Origin: Otatea glauca | Taxonomy: Eukaryota; Streptophyta; Magnoliopsida; Poales; Poaceae | Assembly (NCBI GenBank): GCA_036346275.1 | Contig: CM070723.1 | Location: 6,696,001 to 6,760,000 of the forward strand | Length of the DNA: 64,000 bases | Direction of reading: 5' to 3' | The notes under the pieces: model-generated | The model's database searches: none | Told to the model about the DNA's origin: nothing | What the model saw: the letters and a program-made list of their open reading frames with translations, nothing else | Translations under genes and position numbers: made by a program | In this document: piece after piece, positions 11,801-24,235 of the stretch | Numbering within the stretch: the first letter of the stretch is position 1 | How the letters are laid out: each line of letters begins with the position of its first letter

Positions 11801-14471
11801 AGTGAATACTACAATATCCTAAAGAAAGTGTTTCATTCTGCTATGGTTTGCATATAAAATGAACTAGCCACATAGCCCTAAAGTGTTATGTTTTCTAAAT
11901 AATAGAAACACTTAAGCATTTTTAGCAACCCATAGAATATCTCTTTTGAATGCTAATATTATGAAGATCAATTCAGAAATGATATTTAGGATATGGATTA
12001 TCATATTCTGGAAAAATATTTTGTTTATAGCTTAATACTCATCTGAATCCAGCTAGTGCCATAACCCTAAGTGATAATTGTTCACTACACTTCTAATCCA
12101 ATTCCTTATAGCATAAACCTTATTATCATATAAGCTTTTTCAACAATGAATATAATGTCGCGTCTAAACACTAAGATGTATGAAATCAGCTTAGGATTGC
12201 TATCCAAAGTATAGAATACCCTATTATGAAGAAATAATCTTATTTCACTATGTTTTGCATATAAATCCTAGTAGCCAAATAACCCAAAGTTTTATGGTTC
12301 ATGAACTTCATAATGTGAATAAGCAACTTGACAATAATGATGAAATCCATAGTTAATGTATTTGTTTCACCAGAACCTTTTTAAAAACCATAAATAAGTC
12401 CATTAACCTAACTTAACAGATGTACCTTATTCAAAATCATTCCTTGTGTAATATCACTCGAGATTAGGTACTATTCACATAACCCCTTTAGCTAATGTTT
12501 TAATTCTATTAATCTAAATAATTTTAGCATCTATAATTCAAAGTTATAAATACAAGAATTCATAATTTTAGCCTCTTGAATTCGTAAGTCAAGATTTGAT
12601 AACCTATAGAAGAAACCATGTTTTGCTCATCATAAAAAACCATTAAATATTTGAATGTGTATTTACCTAAATCATGAGGTCTTGAAATCTCATAATTCAA
12701 ACCCTAAAGCATTCCTGTTTTCTACAATGAATCTTTATTTGGTTTACTGTCTGTTTTCTTTTTGCCCTTATTAAAGTTGGTTATTTGCTATATTTTCGGT
12801 TGATCGACGTGTAGAATTCGACGCCCCTTCCTCCGTCGATGCCTCCGTCAGCCGTGGCCTCATCTTCGTCGCAATCAATAAATAAGCAAGGCAAGCGCCC
12901 CCTTTGACCATCTTGATCCCAGAATTTAATTTGCATTGTGTTTATTAAAACGTTTCCTGCATGCGTCTACTTTCTGTAAATTCGCTATTTTGTGGTACTG
13001 GTAGTTATACCTGTTGTCTCATGAAACTTCCTTGATAAGTATGAATATGTGAACCTTGATAACCATAGATTAAGTTTAGACATTATTTAATGTTATCATG
13101 GGTATATGTGATTACTTTTATCCATGCTTAGCCATGCTTTTAGAACAAATGAGGATGATGATCAGATCAAAACTTGTTTCTTGAGAAATAGAAAGTGTTG
13201 GAAATGAAGCTGTTGGTTATGGGTATTTTCATTAAAAACCCAAAATAAAACTATGATTTTGATGCGGGCGATTATTGGCAATAGCCGGATGTGCAGAGGG
13301 ATTTGCACGTAGTGTAGGGTGGAGTATCGCTCGTGTCGGATTAAGGACCGAACTTTGTGTTGTATGATCCAAGATAATCCGTACAACCACAAGTGTTGGT
13401 ATGAGACATCCTTAAACCAATTAAGTTATCTAGTTTAACTCTGCACATTGGTAGGCTGAAGTAGTACGGGCTCTCCTTTCGAGGTTTGCTCTACGGGGTG
13501 CCCACACCGAGGTGTTGGGAACAACACTTACCAATATAACGGTGTATGTCATGTCTATGGGAAGTTCCAACATTTTTATGCTCTGAGTTCTTCCATCATA
13601 GCATGGGTTTTATCGTCCCGGTGCTGGTGCAAAGTTAACTTAGATAATGTAAAGGTTTTTGTCATGAACATTCTGGCCACACGCCAAAGGTGCGTGAAAC
13701 ATGCGACGAAAAGAAAAGGTCATGACTTGTGGGTAAAGTTGTACACCTCTGCAGAATATAAATCTAATCAATTAGCCGTCCCCTCGGTCATGGGAAACTT
13801 GGTGAACTTGCACTAGTTAAATGTTTTGGTATTTTCTAAAAATGGGTTTTGGTTTGGAACCTGTTTAGCAGCTGTTGCTTTTTGTCAAAGGACCGACATT
13901 GTTGGATTCTATTTCTGGATTGTTCGATGCTCACGAAGGGTTGTGAGTATTACTTATGCTTTACTTATTTCATATCAGTCAACTTGCTCTTATAAGTTCC
14001 GTTTGCTAATAACTTGATTTTATAATATCAATTCTGCTTTATGCAAATTAACTATAGTAGCCTCCTTTGAAATGGCCTGCATATATTATAGGTGTTGCTA
14101 AAGTCTTGCGGAGTACGAAAGTACTCACCCTTGCTTATATGTTGTTTTTAGGTGGATAAGTTAGCGAAGCTTCGAAGTTATCCTCTTTCGTCGCAGGTTG
14201 CGGGATTATCTTCGTCGTGTTCTTTCTAGAGTTTATGCCTGGTCAGTTGCCTGCGGGTTAGTTGGGCACACTGCAGGACTTTGCTTCTTTTGCTGCTGTA
14301 ATCTCTGAGTTGTAAGTTTTCTTTGTATAATAGCTTCCGCTTATTAATTTTGTTGTATGGTTGTGATTCCAATTGTCGTGTATGTGCGTGCTAGCTACTG
14401 ATAATGGGACTAGTACGGAATGCACATTAGATTTCTATTTTTGCATTTATGTAAAAATGAGGGTCGTTACA
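8835..14471 (+). repeat. 5' LTR (5,637 bp) of the gypsy element
   Basis: It starts TGTAACATCCCGAAAA and ends GGGTCGTTACA, directly followed by the primer binding site. The same ends and internal landmarks recur in the solo LTRs at 27181-32563 (minus) and 33181-37720 (plus). Landmarks are GCGGGCGATTATTGGCAATA near 13265, an AT-rich 5' arm, a GC-rich island about 9640-10560 and an AT-rich middle. LTRs above 5 kb are unusually long. Short ORFs in the GC-rich island show no domain and change between copies, so I do not call genes. Confidence 0.9.
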
Positions 14472-14473
14472 GT

Positions 14474-14485
14474 TGGTATCAGAGC
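14474..14485 (+). promoter_or_regulatory. Primer binding site, tRNA-iMet type
   Basis: TGGTATCAGAGC begins two bases after the LTR end. This 12-mer is the standard plant retroelement PBS, complementary to the 3' end of initiator tRNA-Met, and primes minus-strand synthesis. Confidence 0.93.
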
Positions 14486-15020
14486 TATGCTGACCGTAGG
14501 ATAAACCCTAGATAGAATGGTCGCTAGCTTTAGAATAATCAAATTCAAAATCTTAATTCCAAAAGTTACCATATTTGCAAAATGTAGATTTTGCTATTCT
14601 TCCCTCTCTCTTAAGATTCTCCCCTTACCCATACGTTCATTTTGTTTTGTAAACAAACTCCTCTTCCCTTAAATCAAACCTCGACAAATGGAAGCTTCGG
14701 TTTCTACGTCAACAATCTTGAAGAGATGGATGTCGCCCCATGAAAACTTGTATTGATAGGTCGAATAATAGTGTTATAAGCTAAGCTATTTAGAACCCCC
14801 ATATATTAGTTCATGGTTAATTTGTGTGTTGTGCTTGAAAACGTTTTGGTGTTGCTTTCCGGGATACACTCGTGAATACTTGACACTAGGTTATCTACTT
14901 CACGACGTGATAACCCTTATTCAGCAAAAAAAATCTAATTAAAAAGATTTCAAAGAAAGAAACGTTGCCTAGTAACCTAACCGAATCTCACCTAAATATC
15001 TGTCTCCTCTTGACTACAGG
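14486..15020 (+). other. Untranslated leader of the gypsy element
   Basis: No ORF with domain content lies between the PBS and the gag ATG at 15021. This is the expected non-coding leader (packaging region) of the retroelement. Confidence 0.65.
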
Positions 15021-17461
15021 ATGCCTAAGACAAGGTCCTTAAGAAAATTATTGGAGTATGAGGCTGCTCAAAGTTCCCGACCTAAGAGGGGCAGCATTCC
15101 AACTCCAATCCAACCTAGTCCGCAATATCCAGCTATCAGAACATCTCGACACAACGTTCGTCATGAGTCACCTCCACTTCCCCAAAATCCAAGTGAAGTT
15201 ATTCCTAAAGAACAATCTCCTGAACCCTCAGTTGTGGCTCAAGTCCTGGCAATGATTGTGCAAGAGCATCAGGTTGATACACTTCTGCTCCAGCAAGTGG
15301 TGCAGAATACTACCCACCTTAGTGAAACTAGGGATGGAAATGGTGATACACCGCATTACTCCAAGTTGGGGGAGTTTCTGAAAAATCAACCCCCGACTTT
15401 CTCCTCGTCAGCAGAACCTCTTGACGCTGATGATTGGCTCCGTTCTATCGAGAGCAAGTTGGCCATCGTGCAGTGCAGTGACCATGAGAAGGTCCTTTAT
15501 GCTTCTCACCAGCTGCATGGAGCTGCAGCAATCTGGTGGGAGAACCATCAGGCGATGCTCCCCGAAGGTCAAATTGTATCTTGGGCAGCATTTAAAGAAG
15601 CATTTCGTAGGACTCACATGAAGGGAAACGCGGTATGCTACGCTAGCACAAAAAAAAACTACCGCGCAACCAGAAAGCTACTCGCAAGAAGGGGATCATA
15701 GATAAGATTACCACTAGGCGCGCATTCGCGGAATCCTTCGCCGTCGATGTAGTGGTTCGTCCTCGCCGCGATCGTTGCGTCGATGTAGTGGATCGTCCTC
15801 GCCTCGCCGTGGATCGTCCTCCCACGCCCGATCGCGGCAGCGTCACCGCATGAGTCCACACGCCCGAGATGGAACGCCGTGCGTCGTGTGCAAGCACCTA
15901 GTCGCTCGGCGGCGTGAGAGGAGGAGGCTAGGGTTTCAAGTGAATCAAACCTAAACCGTGGAAAGCACACACTGCGCCTCCTCCTCCCTCCTTATATAGC
16001 CACGAGATGAAACCCTAAACCAGGGCCCACCAAAGATGCTAAGCCCACGAGGTTCATTAATTACGGATCCAATCCAAATTAATGCGTCCCCCATTAAGTG
16101 TGTGACCTGCGAGGTTCACATACGTTTGGACATGGATTCGGAAAACTCCTTTTCAATCCAATAGTTGGTAGCGGCTTCTTGCAAAGTATACCAACTCCCA
16201 AACATACTGTGATCAAATCGAATGTAACCTATCAAAAGAACTCATGTAATAATCCCTTTGCCAAGTATATGAAGATTGATCTCAAGGCGAGAAGCATGTC
16301 ATCCTTTGATGATTCAATCCATCTCTCGTGTCCGTGATATATTAATAAGTTGTGATTGACTCCTCAATCACGGCATGGCCATGCACTTTCTTAATCATAT
16401 CACACGAGTGGCCTTGTCATATATCTCCGTTTCATTGGAGTGGCAAATTCCATCTTATTGCTCACTTCCCTCACTTGCACGTTTCATAGTAAACATGAAA
16501 GCTACCTTTATAACTATCCGGTTAGGAAGTAGTGTTTGATAGCTCCAAGGAAAACTATTACACATGTAGGGAATATGACAATCTCGTGTCTAAGGATCAT
16601 ACATCTTCTAGGTATGAGATACATCGATGACACATAAGAATGAAACATTCTCGCGTTGTCCCATAGCGGGTCTATCTAACCCATGTTCTTCAACATGGTC
16701 CACAATGTAGAGATGATATCTCCATATCCCATGATCTATGAAGCATGATCATCGATCACTACATGTGCTGATCTATTCATCGTAGTCCTATACGATGATA
16801 TCCGATCAGAGATATTTATCGAATTACATCATTAAGTAAAGAGCTTCATAATCAAGTCACATACTTGTTGATCAATACAATGATATACATTCATTGGACC
16901 AATAATCATATTATTATTCATAAACATAGTCATGTTACAATCATCTAAATGATTGCCTCAAGGGCATAACACTAACATCACATTCCTACAAGCATCATTG
17001 AGATCAAGAAGCGGGAGTTTATGGAGTTGAAGCAAGAAAACTTATCAGTGATGGAATATCTACACCGCTTCAACCATTTATCTCGCTATGCTGTTTCTGA
17101 AGTGTCAGATGAAGCTCGAAGAATTGAGCATTTCGGAGAACACTTGAATGAAGAAATCAAATGGACGCTAGTCGCCCATGATATCCATGATTTCCAAACC
17201 TTGGTTGATAAGGCTATCCGGGTGGAGTTCGGCATGAGAGCAGTAATAGAAAGCCGAAAGCGCAAATGGATAACTCGTCAATCAACAAATGATCATCCCC
17301 CAAAGCAGCGTTTATTGCAGTCGTCCAATATTCAGCAGTCTGCATCTCAATCCCAGCAGTGCCAAGGGCAAGTTTCTCGCCCTCAGCAGCCCTCAGTTCA
17401 TTCACCGCGGCAAGCAAGATCATCTTCTAGCACTCAATGCTAGGAAGCCTATGCTCGTCCT
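15021..17461 (+). pseudogene. gypsy gag, interrupted by a solo LTR
   Basis: Starts MPKTRSLRKLLEYEAAQ at 15021. A retrotransposon gag core is visible (DADDWLRSIESKL, then QLHGAAAIWWENH, near residues 134-178). The reading is cut at 15618 by the solo LTR 15619-16977 and resumes after it as SIIEIKKREFMELKQENLSV. The downstream part is Q/S-rich and meets a stop at 17441-17443, where a Cys-containing region would be expected. Gag would form the particle shell. No zinc knuckle is intact. Confidence 0.88.
15619..16977 (-). mobile_element. Solo LTR of a copia element (BARE/Angela/RIRE1-like)
   Basis: Read on the minus strand it begins TGTTAGTGTTATGCCCTTG and ends CCCTTCA, so TG...CA ends are present. 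The 5-bp target duplication TCACA (15614-15618 and 16978-16982) is perfect, and the gag reading continues across it. Length is 1,359 bp with no internal coding region, so this is a solo LTR left by LTR-LTR recombination. The start resembles the BARE/Angela/RIRE1 group. A minus-strand TATA-like GGCTATATAAGG lies near 15990-16001. Confidence 0.9.
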
Positions 17462-20400
17462 AAGAAGAATTCTGATCAACTTTATTCTCAACAGCAATCC
17501 TCAAGTAGAGATCGGGAGATTGGAAATTCAAAAGTTTCTAAGCCACCCTCTACTTCAAAACAAGGTATTAATCATGGTCGTCTGCACCATGTAACAACAG
17601 AAGAAGCTCATAATGCACCTGATGTAGTACTAGGGACATTCCTTGTTCACTCTGTACCTACATTGGTGTTATTTGATTCTGGCGCATCGCATTCCTTCAT
17701 ATCCAACAAGTTTATTAAGCAGCATGAACTTCAAGCTGATCTGCTTCCCACAAAAATGATAATCTATTCGCCAGGAGCAACTATGAAAACCTCAAACTCT
17801 GTTCTGAGGTATGCATTAAGATTAATGGAGTGTCTTTTTATGCTGATCTTATTGTTATTGAGACCTCGGGACTAGATGTGATCCTCGGTATGGATTGGTT
17901 GTCCAAGCACCAGGGCTGTATTAATTGTGCTAACCGATCTATATCCCTTCTCAGTCCAGATGGGATCCAAGTGCAGTTTTCTTCAATCAGTAGCACTCCA
18001 GCTCAACAGCCTTTACTTGGTTCTGCTTTGGTCACAGAATTGAGTCAAGTATCAGTAGTATGTGAGTATTCTGATGTGTTTCGGATGAACCGCCAGAATG
18101 CCTCGCACGTGGACATGGAATTTGTTATTAATCTTGTTCCTGGAACAACACCTATCTCTAAGCGACCTTATCGCTTGCCTCCAGATGAGTTGGCTGAATT
18201 GAAGAAGCAACTCAAGGATCAAATGGATAAAGGATTTATTCGTCCTAGTTCATCTCCGTGGGGCAGTCCTGTGCTATTTGTTCCTAAGAAAGATGGTGTT
18301 CTACGCATGTGCTTAGATTATCGTGCTTTAAATGAGGTCACTATCAAGAACAAGTATCCACTTCCTCGTATTGATGACCTTTTTGATCAATTGAATGGTG
18401 CTCACGTATTTTCAAAGATTGATTTGATACATGGGTATTATCAATTGAAAATGAAGCCCGAGGATATTCCAAAGACTGCTTTCACCACTCGTTACGGGTT
18501 GTATGAGTACACCGTAATGTCATTCGGACTTACAAATGCTCCTGCCAGTTTTATGTGCCTTATGAATAAGTTCTTTATGGAGTATCTGGACAAGTTTGTA
18601 GTGGTGTTCATTGATGACATCCTCATTTATTCCAAAACTGAAGAAGACCATGTGCAGCACTTGAGTATGGTGCTTGGAAAGCTTCGTGAGCATAAACTAT
18701 ATGCCAAATTCGAGAAGTGTGAATTCTGGTTAAAGGAAGTCGTCTTTCTTGGGCATGTTCTTTCGGAGGGTGGAATTGCAGTTGATCCACGAAAGATCCA
18801 AGCTATTACAGAATGGGAGCCGCCTCAGTCTGTTCCTAAAGTTCGAAGTTTTCTCGGTTTAGCGGGATACTATCGCCGCTTTATCGAAAACTTCTCCAAA
18901 ATTGCTCGTCCTATGACTCAACTGCTGAAAAAGGAAAAGAAATTTGAGTGGACCCCAGAATGTGAAGCAAGTTTCCAAGAGCTTAAGAAAAGATTAACCA
19001 CAGCTCCAATTCTTATTGTTCCTGATATTCATAAGAGCTTTGAGGTATATTGCGACGCATCACGACACGGCCTTGGATGTGTATTGATGCAAGAAAGGAA
19101 AGTTATCGCATATGCTTCATGTCAACTTCGGCCGCATGAGCAAAATTATCCTACTCATGATTTGGAGTTAGAAGCCGTTGTTCATGCTCTCAAGATTTGG
19201 AGACATTATCTTATTGGCAATCGATGTGAAATCTATACAGATCACAAAAGTTTGAAGTATTTCTTCACCCAACCAGATTTAAATCTCAGGCAAAAGAGAT
19301 GGCTAGAGTTGATCAAAGACTATAACATTGGCATTCATTACCATCCTGGAAAGGCTAATGTTGTAGCTGATGCTGAAGGACCGAAATGGCGAACAGAGGG
19401 GGGGTGAATGGTCGCAAATAAAAATTCCCCCAAAATACTCCAACAAAAACCTCGACAAGATCGCTCAAAAGGAATTGTGAAAAAACCCGAAAAACTAGAC
19501 AACTATGTGTACCCCAAGCTTGCATGGATAAGTACCATAAAATATGTGGGGATTTTTGAGTCACAATCCTGGTTGTCTAGTGTCCAAGATAAAGAGGAAT
19601 CAATTCAAACTCTTGCTTTTAGAAAGGACATCAATTCAAATCACAAAAGTCACTTTCAGAAAAGCAAAAACAGAATTCCCAGAACTTGTCCTCAATTTGC
19701 ACAGGAGGTTGGTGGGTTTCTGTAGCTCACAAAATTTTGAGACTTTTTCTCCCTGTGAGCATCAGAGTCTTGAAGAACTCCACCAAATTTCTCCTCAAAA
19801 AGCCTTACAGAAAAAACACGAAAAATCGAAGAACACAGTCTGGTCAAGAACTTCAAGCAGAACGTTTGGGGCTCGGTTTTCACCTCATGGCGCCCAAACG
19901 GTACAACAAGTGAACTCCAAAATTTTTCTGCAAGCGGATATCAGAGTTGCGCACCTCCTCCAATAAGAATAACTCAAAAAGGATTTTTCTATATTTTTAC
20001 AAAAATCAAACACTGACTGCTGCGCGAAGAACAAGTTCAGAACAAAGTTGGAACTTGAAAGAAAAGATGTTCTCTACTCAATCCAAGAGTGCAAAAGAGA
20101 TGTAAAACCATATGAACACACTCAAAACATCCAATAATAGCAGCATTTAGAAGGAGGGGAGGCAAATCCAAATTACTTGAAAGTAAATTGCGGGAATGTA
20201 ATTGCGGGAAAGTAAATGCTGAATTTAAATTGCGTAAAGTAAAGACATAATGTAAATACGCAAAATAAATTCAGAGGTGGATGAATAAAACTTTCATTTC
20301 TGGAAGGGGAGGTTACAAAGCCTCACATTCATGTGGGCAAAGCTCAAATGAGCATCAAAAACCTCAACACCTTCAAGGAGAGGAGGCTACCCCTCCACCC

Positions 20401-22148
20401 CTATTTATACTACTCTTGGGCCACCTACCACCCTTGGATGAGTCCCTCAACCCTAGAGCACTCATCTAAGGGCTAGGATTAACCCACACACACAGCCATG
20501 CAAGGGCTAACCCAAAACCCACACACATACCGGGTTTTCTTGTACGGTTTTCAAAGCATACTACCTAGACCCGCTAACCTATCAACTAGACCGCAATCCG
20601 ACGGCCCTCATTGATCCACGCGGCATCTAGCTAGCATCAACTCCTTTCCTTGTCTTCTTGACTTACCTGGACTCCGTCTCCGATCATCTTCCAGCGATCT
20701 CCCAACCGTCTGGACCTCCGACGCTCCTCGCCTAGTCCCGGTCATCCTTCGCCTCACTATGACCTAGCACCGTCGTCCTGCAACCATCAAAAACAAGGAA
20801 ACTCCTCACATAACAATGCCCACAAAGATGTGCAATAAACCATGCAACTCACCACTACCGTGTCCATACGGCCGGTACAACTCAAATTGCTTCATTTTGA
20901 AAATCAATCCAAATCAAACTCAAACTTGAGCACACCTTGCTCAAATAAAATCAAATACTCATCACAAACATGGATGGACCTCCACATGGTCCTTCAGATG
21001 CTCTCAGTCGAAAGCTTCATTGTCTTTTCATCTCCGATCAATTTGAGCTGCAAAGTGAATTCCAAAAACTCAATTTGGATTTGGTTGAAGAAGGCTATGT
21101 TGCTGCTCTTGAATTGCAACCAACCCTTAGAACTCATATAAAAGCCGCACAACTCAAAGATGAAGCCATTGACGGGATCAGGAATCAATTAAGAAAAGGT
21201 GTTGAGTCCGAATTCTCTGAAAGTGCAGATGAAGTAATTATGCGAGGAAATCGTATATATGTCCTAGATGATCCAGAACTCAAGAGACTGATTTTGAAGG
21301 AATCTCATGAATCTCCTCTTTCTATTCACCCCGGGAGCACAAAAATGTATCGAGACCTAAAACAGGAATATTGGTGGCCCGACATGAAAAACGAAATTGC
21401 TGCCTATGTTGCTAAATGTGACGTATGTCAGCGAGTTAAAGCCGAGCATCAACGTCCTGCTGGTCTTCTTCGGCCCCTGCAAATCCCCGTGTGGAAATGG
21501 GAAGACATTAGTATGGATTTTATCACCGGTCTACCCAAGACTCGGAAAGGAAATGATTCTATATGGGTCATTGTTGATCGGTTAACAAAAGTGGCTCACT
21601 TCATTCCAGTTAAGACCACGTACCAAGGGGACAAACTTGCAGAGTTGTACATGGAGAATATTGTGCGTTTGCACGGTGTTCCAAAAACTATTGTCTCTGA
21701 TCGAGGCTCCCAATTTACTTCCCATTTTTGGGAAAGTTTGCACAGTCTGTTAGGAACTAAGCTAAACTTCAGTATAGCTTATCATCCTCAGACCGATGGG
21801 CAAACTGAAAGAGTAAATCAAATCCTGGAAGACATGCTCAGAGCTTGTGTGCTTTCATATAGCACTAATTGGGAGAAGAGTCTTGCATTTGCTGAATTCT
21901 CCTAGAACAACAGCTTTCAAGCTAGTCTTCAAATGTCGCCATTTGAAGCATTATATGGAAGAAAATGCAGAACTCCTCTTTTTTGGTCCGAGGTTGGCGA
22001 AAGGAATTTTTTCGGCCCAGATCTTATCCAAGAAGCCCAAGAGCAAGTGGATGTAATCAGAAGCCGATTGAAAGAAGCCCAGTCTCGACAAAAGAGTTAC
22101 GCCGATAATCGTCGGCGTGAACTCAGCTTCGAAGTTGGTCAAAATATA
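17462..22148 (+). pseudogene. gypsy pol: protease-RT-RNase H-integrase, interrupted
   Basis: Protease: FDSGASHSFIS near 17669-17701 with D-S-G; a frameshift follows near 17815-17830. A long frame (17830-19374) holds RT and RNase H. RT shows LRMCLDYRALN, FSKIDLIHGYYQ and the catalytic FIDD (about 18608-18620). RNase H shows YCDASRHGLG, ELEAVVHALK and YTDHKSLKY. A solo LTR (19374-20996) cuts the frame, which resumes as DALSRKLHC. Integrase shows an HHCC finger ending CDVCQR, then MDFITGLPK, SDRGSQFTS and TDGQTERVNQ. A TAG stop at 21903-21905 interrupts it. Coding sequence ends at 22148, joined directly to LTR sequence, so the integrase C-terminus is missing. Confidence 0.93.
19374..20996 (-). 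mobile_element. Solo LTR (unassigned family) inserted in gypsy pol
   Basis: Ends are TGAAGGACC and GGTCCTTCA, a perfect 9-bp inverted repeat with TG...CA termini. The 5-bp target duplication GATGC (19369-19373 and 20997-21001) is perfect, and the pol frame is restored across it. Length is 1,623 bp, with no transposase or retroelement domain. A minus-strand TATA-like GTAGTATAAATAG (about 20402-20414) suggests LTR function in reverse orientation. TG...CA with 5-bp TSD favours a solo LTR over a DNA transposon. Orientation is inferred. Confidence 0.75.
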
Positions 22149-22782
22149 TTCTAAAAATGGGCTTGGTTTGGGCTTATTTTAGCAGCTGTTGCTTTATGTC
22201 AAAGGGCCGACATTGTTGGATTCCATTTCTGGATTATTCGATGCTCACAAAGGGTTGAGTATTACTTATGCTTTACTTATTTCATATCAGTCAACTTGCT
22301 CTTACAAATTCCGTTTGCTAATAACTTGATTTTATAATATCAATTCTGCTTTATGCAAATTAACTGTAGTAGCCTCCTTTGAAATGGCCTGCATATATTA
22401 TAGGTGTTGCTAAAGTCTTGCGGAGTACGAAAGTACTCACCGTTGCTTATATGTTGTTTTTAGGTGGATAAGTTAGCGAAGCTTCGAAGTTACCTCTTTC
22501 ATCGCAGGTTGCGGGTTTATCTTCGTCGTGTTCTTTCTAGAGTTTATGCCTGGTCAGTTGCCTGCGGTTTGGAAGGGCACACTGCAGGACTTCGCTTCTT
22601 TTACTGCTGTAATCTCTGAGTTGTAAGTTTGCTTTGTATAATAGCTTCCGCTTATAAATTTTGTTGTATGGTTGTGATTCCAATTGTTGTGTATGTGCGT
22701 ACTAGCTACTGATCATGGGACTAGTACGGAATTCACATTAGATTCCCATTTTTGCATTTATGTAAAAATAGGGGTCGTCACA
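22149..22782 (+). repeat. Truncated 3' LTR fused to integrase
   Basis: From about 22149 the sequence matches the last 640 bp of the 5' LTR (13829-14471), for example GCAGCTGTTGCTTT and AAGTCTTGCGGAGTACGAAA. The two stay close, with scattered substitutions, to the shared end (GGGTCGTCACA versus GGGTCGTTACA). The integrase end, the polypurine tract and about 5 kb of LTR are missing at the junction. This is an internal deletion that left only the LTR tail. Confidence 0.88.
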
Positions 22783-24235
22783 GCTAGATTGTGATTTCCC
22801 CTTTTCTCTGATGTTTGCCAGAATCGGGGAAGATGGTTGCGACTCGGTTGTGGCCGTGGTCTGAAAGCAGTGTGGCGAGACTCTGGGCCTTGGCGGGGTT
22901 TAAATAGATGAGATAAGGCGGTGAGAGCAGTGTTTGAAAACAGGTGCGAATGGCGGCTGTTCAGACGAGATGCGAGTTGCCTCGGGCCTTTGAGACTGTA
23001 GGGTATGAGGCATATTGTCCGAGGTTGCTCCGTGGCAGGGACAACTGGGTTGTGGCCTCGGGTTGCGAGAAATTGCGGCGGCAAAACGACAGCAAATGAG
23101 GCGGTTTGGCTCTGGCGTGAGAGATAGAGAGGTAAGTAGAGAGGAGGAAGATGAAGCTGACGTGTGGGGCTAGCTGGCTGTGGCTGTGAGAGATGTGGCG
23201 GTTTATTGGCTGGTCGTTGGGTGCGGATAGGGGGTATGGCCCACATGTCAAAGACAGCTAGAATGCTCTGGTTTTTACTCCTCTGGACAGTAGGGTCCTA
23301 GGGCATTAATAAGGGTTGTCAAATCAATTCACAAATTTATGAATATTTTTACAGAGGTCAGCATGATAAGTATTGATATCCGGTAAAAATTTTAGGTTAT
23401 AATTAACTGTATAAAATCTCATAAAATTCTGACATTGCATAATATCAATTTTTGTCTATTCTGTTTTCCATTTAACTGAAGTCCAAAAGGAGGTTATTAT
23501 TTTATGAAACTTTTTATGAAGATCTAAAATGGTATTATTTATCTTATGCAAAATTTAAATATTTAATATTTAAATTCTAAAAATTCTGACATTGTTATTT
23601 TTAGAGTTATTTACTTTCTATTTTTGAATTATTAAAAGCTACAAACATAAGTTTTAATTTTTGATATTTTTACCCAATGTAGATAAGGATCTTATGTCAG
23701 TTTGGTAAAAATATTGGTTTCAGATAAGCTGTACAGATTTCTACACAAATATGACAATATCAAGATCGAAAATCTATCACATGATTATCATAACTTATCT
23801 AAATTTTATAATACTCAGATTACCTTAAAAATCATGATTATAGTTCTGGGGCATTCTGGAGTGCTCTGATATTCTAGCAAGATAATATCAGATTTTTGTT
23901 TATATTTTATTTTTATCTTTTTACTTTTATCATTTTACCATTTCAATATATTTGACTTTTCTTTTAAAGAAAAAACTCAAGAAAAAAACCAATAATACTA
24001 TAAAATTCAGAAAAATTAAAATACTAATTTCAAATTCATTTTTATACTTTGTTTGCTTTGGAACAAATAGATTTAATAATGAAATCTTTCTTTTCTTAAG
24101 ATTAGAATGCAAGAAAGGAGGAAAAGATATTATTTAAAATCAAAATCTTGATTCCAATTGAAATTTTTATTCAATTCCATTTTAAAATTTCAAAAATTTC
24201 ATTTTTCATATTTTTGAATTTTATGGGATGTTACA
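22783..24235 (-). repeat. Inverted partial giant LTR (5' portion)
   Basis: Read on the minus strand from 24235 it begins TGTAACATCCCATAAAATTC, the start of the giant LTR family. It runs through the AT-rich arm into the GC-rich island at 22783-23280. It stops abruptly at 22783, against the end of the gypsy element. About 1.45 kb of an LTR is thus present in reverse, its remaining part lost. ORFs in the GC-rich part have no domains. Confidence 0.8.

Larger units (their letters stand above)
8835..22782 (+). mobile_element. Ty3/gypsy retrotransposon with giant LTR (Tekay/RIRE3-like), degraded
   Basis: 5' LTR 8835-14471, tRNA-iMet type PBS at 14474, gag from 15021, then protease, RT, RNase H and integrase (the gypsy order), and an LTR 3' remnant 22149-22782. 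Integrase sequence style resembles plant chromoviruses of the Tekay/Del group, but any chromodomain would lie in the deleted part. Two later solo LTRs interrupt it at 15619-16977 and 19374-20996. The flanking 5-mers TTGTG (8830-8834) and GCTAG (22783-22787) do not match, so at least one flank is rearranged. It is not autonomous. Confidence 0.88.

Noticed and set aside
22783..22793. TTGTG at 22789-22793 as the partner target duplication of the gypsy element
   Set aside because: It is six bases away from the LTR end, so it is not a valid TSD; a 5-mer match nearby is expected by chance.
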